From contig CM032127.1 in assembly GCA_018894105.1 (NCBI GenBank), positions 34,430,760-34,494,759 on the forward strand: 64,000 nt of DNA, read 5' to 3'. The notes below the pieces were generated by a model, which worked only from the letters and a program-made list of their open reading frames with translations, was not told the origin of the DNA and ran no database searches. The position numbers were made by a program, and so were the translations under genes. This DNA is from Jacaranda mimosifolia (Eukaryota; Streptophyta; Magnoliopsida; Lamiales; Bignoniaceae). This document shows positions 25,087 to 36,533 of the stretch, one piece after another (the first letter of the stretch is position 1; each line of letters opens with the position of its first letter).

Positions 25087-26929
25087 TTGTTTTGAGATTT
25101 TAAAAATCTACGAAGGCAAAAAAGAGAGTATAAGCATTTGATTGAATATTGATATTGAAAATATGTTTATGGACTTTCAAGCATGTTTTTCTCCCACTAT
25201 TTTATCAAATTCCTCAACCCCTAGAAGAATTTGGGAAATCTCATTTTCTAATGAGAATCAAGGCCTTAAGGGACTTGTAAGTGGACAACCTTGATGAGTG
25301 CATCCACAAACAATCCAAAAGTAAGCATCTTTTGCTAATTACATCTCTATGCAACCTTGATATATTTTGCCTCACTTTTCATGTAGATCCTTTTGATGAG
25401 CGACCTCTACAATACTAGGTGTTAAGTCGGACCTACCAATCAAGCTTTAATTCAAAACCGCTCCGTGTCATGCCACGTGATGTAAGCCACACTTAACATC
25501 AAATCAAATGTGCATCATATGCTAAGTATATGATCATAGTTTTCTACCTAAATGTGACCCCCATGATGAGTGCCATCACATAAAGATAGTAGCATCGTCA
25601 TGTCATATACTATTGGTAAAAGGAATGGATTAATTAAAACTCCCTTTAATTTGTATTCATTTTGACTTAATCTTTGAAAGCACTTAAACTCCTCTAAATG
25701 GAGAGATTTACTTGTTTGCAAAGATCTCATCAATTTTATCTTCTTATTTAAGTTTTCTATATCCTAACCATGCATCTCATACATCAATAGGATATGGAAA
25801 GCATAAATAAGAAAATGCGCGTAGCATGCTCATAGAGTGGGATGACCATGAGCTTTAACTAAGTAGTGCACTTAGAGCCATAGGTGCACTACTTAGTCGA
25901 TTTTAAATGGGTTGATTAAGTTTAGCTATTGCATATCTCCATACATTCATGGGTCTTCATGCCCCCAATGATCTTCTTATCTCCTTGCAACATTTACATG
26001 GAAAAAAATCCTTACTCCTAGTGATTCAACTCTCATAACATTTATAAGATAGAAATTAAGAGGTATGCAAGCCCCAATTTAATACAACCATTTACAACAA
26101 CTTGAAACAAATAAAAATCAATATTAAAGGCTCATGATCACCCTTATTCATTCATCATCCATTCAACAATTAAATAAACAATAAATCAATAATTGAAATT
26201 CAACTCCTATAATTAAATGCTTATCTAATAAATAATTAATTAACTAGCAAAAGTAAGCATAAAAATTATGCATCTCATTTTTGAACCAACATTGAAGATT
26301 AACTTTAACAAGATTTTAAAAGCAATCAAAAAGTCAAACATAATTTTGAGAGCTTGCACAACACTTGTGCATTTAGATCACTTTTAGTTATTAAAGGAAC
26401 ACAAACAATTAGCTCAAAACTCAATCTACCCCCAACTGGGCGCTGCTGCACTAGCTTGGGTGCACATTAGGCATCCCTGCTGCACGGCCAGCCCTTGGCT
26501 GAGCACAACAGCTCCCCTATTTGGGGTTGTGACTGAGTCAAGCCAATTTTGGCTCAACTTTTGTGCACAAAAAACTTTAGGGCACCTCCTAAACACTAAA
26601 TCACAAATTATAGACAAATTTTTAGATCTAAAATACCTTTTAAAAATGAAAATTCAAGTGCTCAAACATGGTTTCAAAATCAAGTTTAAGTGAGAATCAC
26701 CATTCTCCAAAAATCTTCAATAATATCCAATCCAATTGGATCCAAAAATGACCAAAACACCTTAAGGCAAATCAACATTTAACATTTAACATGTTATATC
26801 AACATATAACATCATCCAATGGTAAATCAACATTTAACATTAGCAACTATGAATCAAAACATACTAACACATGAATTAATTCTTAAAACACATATTAGCA
26901 TAATTTGGATTCATCAACAAAAGAGCCAC
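25087..26929 (-). other. Copia-II untranslated leader, truncated
   Basis: Reverse-orientation counterpart of the Copia-I leader. It is cut at 26929, about 130 bp short of where the PBS should be, by a forward-oriented LTR beginning at 26930. The 5' LTR of Copia-II is therefore not found next to it. Confidence 0.7.
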
Positions 26930-27431
26930 TGTAGGAATAGTGTCTCGTATCCAATTAGATTGGCATGTAAACTATTTCACTTGTGATATAATTTTGATTT
27001 AATGATATTCATTATAAATGGTCATCTTCATCTTATGCTTATTTCACATCACTAGCATTTGGTTGAAGGCCTTAGAGTACATAAGACTACACGACTTGGT
27101 CATGCACTGAATGGTGATCATGAGACAAATCTTACAGGGTTGTGATCTTAAAATATTCCAAGTTGTAGAATCCAATGGGACAAGGCATCTAAAATTCGGA
27201 TAGACTTGCACTAACGATGCATAAATCCAAGGGTTGGATATTGCTTCGTTTCATAAGCAATCCATCTTAGACATAGATGGATGCATATTAGTGGGTGTTT
27301 GTTAGAGAGCAAGTTCACTAAAGGCTCACCTGGAGAATCTACTAGATAGCTGTAGTGGCAAGTTCTCCAACTTACACTAGTACACATAATTAGTCCTTTG
27401 ATCTGAGGATCCATGGTAAACTTATGTTTAG
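26930..27431 (+). mobile_element. Copia LTR fragment, forward
   Basis: Starts TGTAGGAATAGTGTC, a variant of the family LTR start, and follows the LTR for about 500 bp. It stops where the next, complete LTR starts at 27432. This is consistent with an older LTR interrupted by Copia-III; the matching downstream half was not found. Confidence 0.75.
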
Positions 27432-29651
27432 TGTTGGAATAGTACCCCACAAGCCAATTAGATTGACATGTAATCTATTTCACTAGTGATACAATTTTGA
27501 TTGAATGATATTCTTTAAATGGCAATCTTTATTTTATGCTTATAATTAGTTCACTGGCATTTGGTTGAAACCCTTAGATCACACAAGACTATAGGACTTT
27601 GTCAGTACACTTAGTGATGATCATGAAACAAGTCTTACACGATCGCAATTTTAAATCTTCAAAGTCATAGGATTTTATGAGACAGAACATCTAAGATCTA
27701 GATAGACTTGCACTAACGATGCATAAATCTAAGAGTTGGATGTTGCTCCGTTTCATAAGCAATGCCATATGAGATATGGGTGCTTATTAGAGAACAAGAC
27801 ATTTAAAGCCCCCTGGGAAATCCACTAGATAGTCGAAGAGGCAAGTTGGTAGTGGCAAGTTCTACAATTTACGCTAGTACATATAATTAGTCATTTGACT
27901 TGAGGATCCATAGTAATCTTGTGTTTAGGTCCTCATGTTTTGACTCTTCCCTGGCCACATAGCGGGTCATTCAAGTGGTGATTGAGCATGAATTACTTAA
28001 ACATAGAGATTTGTGGGATCAAAGATGGGATTCGAGTCCTCATCATTGTGAATGGTGAGTACATCTCCTATGTATTCTATTATGATCGATTTCAAGAAAT
28101 CCTTATGCAAGGTAGTATGAGAATTTGGAAAAGAAGTTTTCCAAAGATGAGGTCATAAAGGAAAATCGAACACTAAGAATAGAAACATAGAATCGAGGCT
28201 ATTAGGGAGCCGACAAATATCTTGCCTTAGGCCTCTTTCGGGAGATAGGAGACGGAAGGACAATATTTGCATGGTGTGCGTATAGCTAGAATGATTCTCC
28301 AAAAGCATTCATTTCAGCCAATTAGTTGGGCTATATTAGCTTAAGGTTGGACATCGACCATGGAGATTGTGTACTCTTCAATTAATGGAGATTAATTGAA
28401 TAGAATCGATTAGTTTAAAAGAGTTTAAACTAATATGAATAATTGATATTCTAAAATCATAAGGAGTTATGAGCCCATGTCCAATGAATGGTATAACCTA
28501 ATGGGTCACACACAAAAGCTAATTGCAAAATTCTAGTTGATGAAGGAGAATTTTCTAAGAGTTAGAAAACTTCTACATGACTGATTTGGTGGTTGACCGA
28601 TTGCAACAACTTGATGTCATTTAATTGTTAAATTGATATAATTAATTTAAAGAGTTAAATTAAGACCATCTAATTAAGGAGTTAATTATTTGGTGCCACA
28701 TGACTAACAATCGCTCAAGTTAACTTAAGGTGTTAAGTTACAAAAGTCCTGCTTAAGGAGCTAAGCAAATTAACTTAAAGAATTAAGTTAAGGTTAATTA
28801 ATTAAATTAATGGAGTTTAATTTAATTAAAATAGAGAATTAATTTTGGAGGAAAAATTCAAATGAAATGTTCATTTGATGTGAATTAGAATTTATTTGGA
28901 TGACATTTAATGAGATGAAATAAAGATTCAAAATGAAATTCAAATTCACATGCCAACTTGCATGCTAGTTGGCGCCACCCCTTGAGGAAGGTGTGATGCC
29001 ATGCAAGTTGGCACCATCCTCTCTCTCTATATATAGATGTCGAGAGAGGTGGCTAACATACGAGCTTGCATTACATTCCATGTGAACTGGATCTACGAAT
29101 TAGATTCTCTCAAATTCCCTCCAAATTTTCAAGTGTTGCATCATGTGTTGAAACTTCACTTCTCTTCTTCTCCTATCTCCAAATCAAGCCTTCATCCAAG
29201 CTATTCTTCTCATTATTCTCTAGTTGATATTGAGAGGAAATGGATTGGGAATTGGTGTGTGGATCTTTATATTAGAGATAAGACAATTAGATTGCTCGCC
29301 TTTGCAGATCTACTGTTTGGGGTAGAGATTTTGGAACAATTTTTGGAGGTCTTTCTAAATCCTTTTTGAGCTACATTTTTTACTGAAGATACCTCAAGGG
29401 GTTGGAGTTCACTTGGTACAAATGTTGCTCAAATCGGAGTTCGTTTGGTTGAGCAAAAGTTGCTTGGATTTTGCTATGATTAAAGGAGTTAAGATCTTCT
29501 TCTACCTTCCTTTGATTTTCTAAAAATCAAGGTAATTCTCATTCCAAATCTGAATCTATGGCATGTTTAAATCCTTAGTGACATGTCTAGCCTAGTTATT
29601 TTGCATTTTTAATGCTTCGATAATTAGATCCTAGTGCTACATGTGCCTTCA
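27432..29651 (+). mobile_element. Copia-III 5' LTR
   Basis: Starts TGTTGGAATAGTACC and ends CTTCA, followed two bases later by the PBS. Length 2,220 bp. A TATATATAG stretch at about 29027-29037 is a plausible TATA region. The ORF at 29037-29369 lies inside the LTR and is not a gene. Confidence 0.87.
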
Positions 29652-29653
29652 AG

Positions 29654-29665
29654 TGGTATCAGAGT
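29654..29665 (+). other. Copia-III primer-binding site
   Basis: TGGTATCAGAGT, the tRNA-Met-type PBS with the last base changed. Confidence 0.88.
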
Positions 29666-31600
29666 CTAATTCATGCTATGATTTGGATTTTAGATTGATT
29701 GATTCATGTGATGAATTGGTCAAAATCTCCAAATACTTGATCAAACCTATGGATTGGAGTGTTTGGATGATGATCTATGTGGCTCCTTACTTTATAAATT
29801 GAAAGCATGCTAATATGTGTTTTAAGTATTAATTCATATGATTAGTATGTTTTAATTCATAGTTGCTAATGTTGAATTTTGATTTGACATTAGTTGATGT
29901 TATATGGCATGTTGAATTTGGCTTTAAGGTGTTTGGGTCATTTTTGAATCAAATATGATTGGAGTTTATTGGAGATTTTTGAAGAATGTGATTCTTATTT
30001 AAACTTGTTTTTAGAAGCACGATGTAAAAGGAAAAGCCTCTTATGCCTGCTTCCTCCTCTAAGTCTAGGAGTCCTAGGGACCTAGAAAGGAAGATAAAAG
30101 GAAGAAGAGTTTTTCCTCTAAAAGGAAACAACCCTTGAAGGGTTCGAGGACCGAGGTGTGTTGTTTCCATTGTGGTGAAAAGGGGAATTAGAAAAGAAAT
30201 TACAAAGCTTACCTTGCAAACCTTGAGAAGGGTGTGTACGTTATTGAAGTGCACTTGATAACTAATTCTTCCTCATGGGTATTTGATACTGCGTGTCATT
30301 CTCACCTTTGTAATATGTTATAGGGGATGGAAAGAAGAAAGTCTTAATGCCTAGGAAATGAAGCAAGACTTGCCGCCATGGTCCAAGCATTATCAAGTTA
30401 GGCTTGGGAAATGCTTGCATTGTATTAAATCCTTGTTATTATGTACCTAACCTTGTTGAGAACATTGTTTCAATTCCCATTCTTGATAATGAAGGATATG
30501 ATTTTTCTATATCGAATAGGATATTGAAAGCACTAAAGGATGATTCTTTAATTGCACAAGGTATATGGAATAACAAATTATATATAATTGATTCTCAACC
30601 TTCATTAATGCACATTCCATCAAGTAAAAGAAAGTTAGTTAACCAAAAAGATGTCATCTTATAGCATGCAAGACTTGGACATATATCTGAAAATAGGATG
30701 ATCACGTTAGAAGCTCTCAAAGTACTAAATGTTAGTGGCATTGAGGAACTTCCTACTTGTGATCTTGTTTGAAGGGAAAAATGACCAAGGCTCCTTTTGT
30801 AGGACAAACGGAGCACACCACAAGTCATTTGGATTTGATCTATATGGATGTTTGTGGCCCACTAAGAGTTAGTGCGGGAAGAGGCTATTCTTGCTTCATC
30901 AACTTTACTAATAATTATAATCGGTTCGGACATGTATATCTTGTGAAGTACAAGTCCAAGCCTTTGAAAGGTTCAAAGAGTATAAGAACGAAGTAGAAAA
31001 GCAAAAATACTTAATATTAAAGCTCTTCGATTGGATCGAGAGGAAGAATACTTAAGCACCAAATTCTTGAATTATCTAAAGGAGAATGGGATTCTCTCTC
31101 AATAGACACCACCCAGCACACTCCAACACAATGGAGTAGCCGAGAAGAGAAATCGTATCTTGTTGGACATGGTACGTTCTATGATGAGCTTTTTTGATGT
31201 GCCCATATTCTTTTGAGGATACGCCTTACATACGACGGCGACGCTGCTTAATATAATAAACTCAAAGTAGGTGCCAAAAACGCTGCATGAGATGTGGTAT
31301 GACAAAGCACTCTCTTACCATCATCACAAGGTTTGGAGGTCTCCCACTTAAGCCTAGCGGTTAGTGGGAGACAAGTTGGACAGTAGATCCACTTTGTGCA
31401 AGTTTGTGGGATACCCAAGAAAGTCTATGAGTCATTATTTTTATGATCCTTTGGAATAAAAGGTGTTCGCTTCGAGGAACGCTCACCTGTTAGAAAAAAA
31501 AAATTCTATTAGATAAAAATGGCGATGTTGTTGAACTTGATAAAGTTCAAAATGATCAACAAATCCCACAAACAACGGAAACAAATAAACATCAAGAGCC
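29666..31600 (+). pseudogene. Copia-III leader, gag, protease and integrase remnants
   Basis: Only about 370 bp of leader remains. At about 30025 it jumps directly into the lysine-rich/zinc-knuckle end of gag, so most of the leader and the gag core are deleted. The knuckle reads VCCFHCGEKGN followed by a stop. The protease region (SSWVFDTACHSHLCN) lies near 30270-30315 and its C-terminal part at 30404-30664. The integrase (about 30650-31350) has YMDVCGPLRV and keeps an aspartate (LDREEEYLS) and a glutamate (GVAEKRNR) at the catalytic positions, but with several stops. Non-functional. Confidence 0.83.
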
Positions 31601-32757
31601 GGATGCACAATCTCTAAGAAAGTTGGACCAAATCAAGAAACAACCCAAAAGGTTTAGACTCCTTTGTGAAACGGAACAATCGGATAGTGATCCGTAGATC
31701 TATGAGAAAGCTATGTTGGACATAAACATGGAACAGTGTCTTGATGCCATGAAATCTAAAATAAACTCCATGTACTCCAACAAAGTATGAACTTTCATAG
31801 ATCCACCAAAGGAAATAGTTCTTGTTGGTTGCAAGTAGATCTATAACCAAAAACTAAGAGTCAGGAGAGGTTATGACCTTTAAGGCGCGACTAGTGGCAA
31901 AAGGTCACACTCAAAGACCCAGTATCAATTTTGAGGAAACTTTTTCACTTGTTGCAATGCCTAATTCTATTCGTATTTTACTTGCCATAACCGCATGTTA
32001 TGACTATGAGACATGACAAATAGATGTGAAAACCACTTTCCTCAATGAAAACATTGAAGAAGAAATCTATCTAAAGCAACCACAAGGATTTACATCCAAA
32101 AGGAGTGAGCAAAATTTTTGCAAACTCTAGATAAATAGGAGTCTCAAAGTTGGATCATACGTTTTGATAAGACAGTCAAATCATTTAGCTTTATCAAAAA
32201 TGTGTATGAACCTTGTGTGTACAAGAAAGCTAGTAAGAGTAGTATACAGTTTATTGTACTTTACGTCGATGACATTCTTCTCATTAAGAATGAGAGAGAA
32301 ATGTTAGAATGAACATGGTTATCTACATAATTCTCCATGAAGAATTTTGGAGAAGCATCCTACGTATTAGAAATACGTATGTATAGAGATAGATCGAGGA
32401 GGATGTTGGGGCTTTTCCCAAACCCTGTACATTGACAAAATATTAAAGAGGTTTAGTATAGAAGAATCCACCAGGGTATTCCTCTCTTTGAGACATGACA
32501 TTCGTCTCTCTAAGTCTATGACCCCTAAGACTGACGATGAGAGATAGAGAATGTCCCACATATCTTATGCGTCCACCATAGAGAGCATAATGTATGTCAT
32601 TCAATGTACAAGACCAGATGTAGCACACGCTCTAAGTGTTATGAGTCGTTTCCAATCCAATCCCGATGAAAGTCATTGGATGGCAATTGAAACTCAAGGG
32701 GTTTTCGAATTATAGTTTTCAATCCGATGTAGATGACTTAAAATCCAAAATGAGAGT
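31601..32757 (+). pseudogene. Copia-III reverse transcriptase remnant
   Basis: RT homology with stops and frameshifts. Landmarks are KINSMYSNKV near 31760, FKARLVAKGHTQRPSINFEETFS near 31880-31945, a YVDDI active site near 32265-32280, and the SIEESTRVFL...KSMTPKTDDE block near 32455-32550. The segment around GLKQAS..W is partly deleted near 32130. It ends at 32757, where unrelated DNA begins. Confidence 0.82.
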
Positions 32758-32980
32758 GGAAAAAAGAAATTAATCATTTGACAATTATACTTATGAATGA
32801 AAATATTGGAGTTTGAACTTATCTTATTATAATGGATATTTTAGCAAATTGAGTAGCTCAATTATTTAATCCATGTATCCATAGAAAGGATTGATAAAAT
32901 AAATAAATATCCAAAATGCATAATTTTAAGTCCCAAACATAGTATTATCTTATCTTGAACATCATAATCCCAATATATCA

Positions 32981-32996
32981 ATATAATCTTATCAAT
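32981..32996. repeat. SINE target site duplication (left)
   Basis: ATATAATCTTATCAAT, identical to 33105-33120. Confidence 0.88.
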
Positions 32997-33104
32997 TGCC
33001 GAGTGGCTTATGACCTAGTAACATAAATTTCTCACATAATATGGGAGGTTAGGAGTTTGAGTTCTAACGAACTCTTGATGTGCGTGTGTATAAATAAAAA
33101 ATAC
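32997..33104 (+). mobile_element. tRNA-derived SINE
   Basis: A 108-bp unit with a Pol III box A-like TGCCGAGTGGC at its start and a box B-like GAGTTTGAGTTCT at about 33053-33065. It has an A-rich tail (AAATAAAAAATAC). It is flanked by a perfect 16-bp direct repeat (32981-32996 and 33105-33120), the signature of LINE-assisted insertion. Mobilisation by target-primed reverse transcription using a partner LINE is established for plant SINEs. The family was not identified. Confidence 0.85.
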
Positions 33105-33120
33105 ATATAATCTTATCAAT
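33105..33120. repeat. SINE target site duplication (right)
   Basis: ATATAATCTTATCAAT, identical to 32981-32996, directly after the A-rich tail. Confidence 0.88.
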
Positions 33121-33268
33121 CCTATCTATACATCCAAACGTGCCCTTACAATACAAATGATGAGAAAATCAATAATTTGAATCACTAATTTGAAAAATTG
33201 ACAACTCATATAATTCTATTACTTTTGACTTTTGATAAAATAAAAATTCTTGATAAACTGATAATTTT

Positions 33269-33624
33269 GACACCACGGCCGATTCAACCACAGCGACGGA
33301 ATACCGCAAAGGAAGGTGTTTGGATAAAAACTTCATCCAAGAGTTGGATATAGTGCCTAACATTACTGAGCCGGTAGTTGTCTTTTGTGACAACAATAGA
33401 GCAGTGGCGCAAGCTAAAAAGCCAAGATCTCATCAACAATCCAAGCACATTTTGAGGCGATATCATTTGATCCGAGAGATTATTGATAGAAACGATATCC
33501 GTGTAGAAAGAGTTATCTCGGAAGAGAACATAGCAGATTCACTTACTAACCCCTATCGCAAAAGGTTTTTGAAATACATCTTGAGAAGATGGGTCTTAAG
33601 ACTATGGAGGATTAGCTTTAGAAC
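33269..33624 (+). pseudogene. Copia-III RNase H tail
   Basis: Copia homology resumes after the insertion with FIQELDIVPNITEPVVVFCDNNRAVAQAKKPRSHQQ, then the KHILRRYHLIREI block and SEENIADSLTNP (a decayed LTKPL motif). It leads into ACAAGTGGGAGAT, the polypurine tract, just before the LTR at 33636. The N-terminal catalytic part is missing. Confidence 0.83.
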
Positions 33625-33635
33625 AAGTGGGAGAT

Positions 33636-35815
33636 TGTTGGAATAGTGCCTCGCAAGCCAATTAGATTGGCATGTAAACTATTTCACTTGTGATACAATC
33701 TTGATTTAATAATATTCATTAAATGGTCATCTTCATCTTATACTTATATTTACTTCACTGGCATTTGGTTGAAGCCCTTAAATCACACAAGGCTACGAGA
33801 CTTGGTCATGCATTAGGTGGTGATCATGAAATAAATCTTATACGGTTGTGATCTTAAATCTTCGAAGTCATAGGATCTTATGAGACAGAGTATCTAAGAT
33901 CCGAATAGACTTGCATTAACGATGCATGATCCAAGAGTTGGATATTGCTCCATTTCATGAGCAAGGCCATGTGAGATATGGGTGCATGTTAGTGGGTGCT
34001 TGTTAGGGAATAAGCTCACTGAAGGCTTGCCTAAAGAATCTATTAGATAGTCATAGTGGCAAGTTCTCCAACTTACGCTAGTACATATAATTGGTCCCTT
34101 GACCTGAAGATCCATGGTAACCTTGTGTTTAGGTCCTAATACTTTGACTCTTCCTTGATCACTTTGCGGGTTTTTTCGGGTTGCAGTAGGGTATGAGCTA
34201 CTTGGACATGGAGGTTTGTGAATGGTGAGTACATCTCCTATATATATTCTATAATAATCAATTCCAAGAAATCCTTGCGCAAGGCAATATAACAATTTGA
34301 AAATTGAGTTTTCCAAATATGAGGTCATAAAGGGAAATCGAACACTGGGAATAGAAATATAGTATCAAGGCTATTAGAGGGCCAACATATATCTTACCCT
34401 AGGTCTCTTTTGGAAGATAGGAGATGGAAGGTTGCATGGTATATGTAGAGCTAGAATGGTTATCCAAAAGGATTCATTTCGGCTAATTAAGTGGGCTCCA
34501 TAAGCTTGAGGTTGCACATCAATCATGGAGATTAGATACTTGTCAATTAAGGGAGATTACTTGAATTGAGTCATTAGTTTAAAGAAATTTAAATTAATGT
34601 GAATATTTGATATTCTATAAGTCACAAAGAGTTGTGAGCCCATATCCAATGAATAGGAGAACTTAATGGGTTACACACAAAAGTCAATTGCAAATCTTAT
34701 TTGATGAAATAGAGTTTTCTAAAAGTTACAAATATTCCTTCATGATTGATTTTGAGAGGTAGACAGTTGACATAATTTATAGTCATTTTGGTTTGATCAA
34801 TTTAATTGTTAAATTGATTTAATTAATTTAAGGAGTTAAACTAGACCAATTAATTAAGGAGTTAATTATTTGGTGCCACATGACTATCAATTGGTCAAGT
34901 TAACTTAAGGAGTTAAATTAAAAATGACTTGCTTAAAGAGTTAAACAAATTGATTTAAGAGTTAATTCAAAGGTTAATTAATTAAATGAAAGAGTTTAAT
35001 TTAATTAAAATGAAGAATTATTTTTAGAGGAAAAATTCATATGAAGGGTTCATTTGTTGTGGCATTAGAATTTATTTGGATGACATTTCATGAGATGAAA
35101 TGAAGATTCCAAATGAAATTCAAATGCATATTTAAATTCACATGCCACTTGCTTGCCAACTTGAGGAAAGTGTGATGCCACCTTGGCATCACACCTTCCC
35201 TCTCTCTATATATAGATATAGAGAGAGAAGGGGCCGGCCACATGTGAATACAAGCGATCTAGATCTAAGAATTAGATTATCTCATTTACCTCATGAGTTG
35301 AAGCTTTACATTTCTTCATCTCCTACCTCCAAGTCAAGCGTTCATCCTTGCATTTCTCCTCCTTGTTCTCCAACTAACATTGAGGATAATTGGATTGTGC
35401 ATTGATATGTGGATCTTATCATTAGAGGCAAAACAATTGGATTGCTAGCCTTTTGGAGATCCTCTATTCTAACAGTATATTTAGAGCATCCATTGGAGGT
35501 CTTGCCGAAACTGTTTTGAGCTGAAATTTTTACTAAAGAATCATCAAGGTTTTGGTGATCTTTTGGTCAAAGTTTCACTCAATTTAGAGTCCATTTGATT
35601 GGGCAAAAATTGCTGAAAAACCGTTGTTCCGCTGGAAGACAAATTCCAGGAGTTGATATCTTCTTCCTTATTTCCTTTGATTTCAAGTAAATTGAGGTAA
35701 TCCTCATACCAAATATGAATTGATGGCATGTTTAGATCTTTGTCTTCATATGTAGTCTAGTTATTTTGGCGTTTAATGCTTTGATTATTGAATCCTAGCG
35801 CTACATGTGACTTCA
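33636..35815 (+). mobile_element. Copia-III 3' LTR (followed by a second PBS)
   Basis: Full-length LTR of 2,180 bp, TGTTGGAATAGTGCC to CTTCA. Instead of host DNA, the next bases are AG and a perfect PBS at 35818, then leader sequence. This LTR therefore sits between two internal regions. A TATATATAG stretch is at about 35209-35219. Confidence 0.85.
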
Positions 35816-35817
35816 AG

Positions 35818-36026
35818 TGGTATCAGAGCCTAATTCATGCTATGATTTGAATTTTTGATTGATTGATTCATGTTATAAATTGATCCAAATCTCCAAATAC
35901 TTGATCCAACCTATGGATTGCAGTGTTTGGATGATGTTGTATGTTGCTCCTTAACTTGATGAATTGAACGCATGCTAACATGTGTTTTAAGTGCTAATTC
36001 ATATAATTAGTATGTTTTAATTCATA
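35818..36026 (+). mobile_element. PBS and partial copia leader
   Basis: TGGTATCAGAGC at 35818-35829, then about 200 bp of family leader (compare 29666-29870). It breaks off near 36026 and joins an LTR fragment. It is either the start of a second internal domain sharing the LTR, or the 5' part of another element. Confidence 0.75.
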
Positions 36027-36365
36027 GTTTACAATGACCATCTTCATCTTATGCTTATTTTACTTTATTAACATTTAGTTAAAGCCCCTAGATCACGCAT
36101 GACTAAAGGACTTGGTTGCACTCTGAGAGATGATCATGAAATAAATCTTACACGGTCGTAATCTTAAAATATTCCATGTTATAGAATCTTATGAGACAGG
36201 GCATCTAAAATTCGAATAGACTTGCACTAACGATACATAAATCCAAAAAGTTGGATATTACTCTGTTTCATGAGCAATCCATATTAGACATGGGTGCATA
36301 TTAGTAAGTGCTTATTAGAGAACAAGTTCACTAAAGGACCGCCCGAAGAATCCACTAGATTGGTA
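36027..36365 (+). mobile_element. Copia LTR fragment, forward
   Basis: Corresponds to about positions 70-450 of the family LTR, starting ACCATCTTCATCTTATGC and ending near AATCCACTAGAT. This is the right-hand edge of the copia nest. Unrelated DNA starts immediately after and the host gene's stop codon is about 170 bp further on. Confidence 0.75.
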
Positions 36366-36533
36366 GTAACTCAATGCATCAACAAGTTATGGAAATGTCA
36401 ATAAGACTATGATATACAGCCAATGATCAAAAACTTGTAAATTATCAAGATTATGTGCAAGATGGAAAATGTACTATATTTCCAACTATCTATTTCCTCT
36501 TTATCAAACAATGAAGCAATAGTTCACCCCATT
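36366..36533 (-). other. Probable 3' UTR or downstream flank of the RRM gene
   Basis: 168 bp between the copia nest and the stop codon, with no repeat or gene recognised. The 3' UTR probably lies here and may extend into the LTR fragment; no convincing poly(A) signal can be assigned. Confidence 0.4.

Larger units (their letters stand above)
32758..33268. other. Insertion of unknown type in Copia-III RNase H
   Basis: About 510 bp of AT-rich, non-copia sequence replaces part of the RNase H region. The junctions are inferred by comparison with Copia-I (16090-16200) and Copia-II. It carries the SINE at 32997-33104. I see no clear terminal inverted repeats or flanking duplication for the whole insertion, so its origin is open. 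Confidence 0.55.

Noticed and set aside
32997..33070. Possible tRNA gene
   Set aside because: Box A and B are present but no cloverleaf can be drawn, and the flanking 16-bp duplication and A-rich tail identify it as a SINE.
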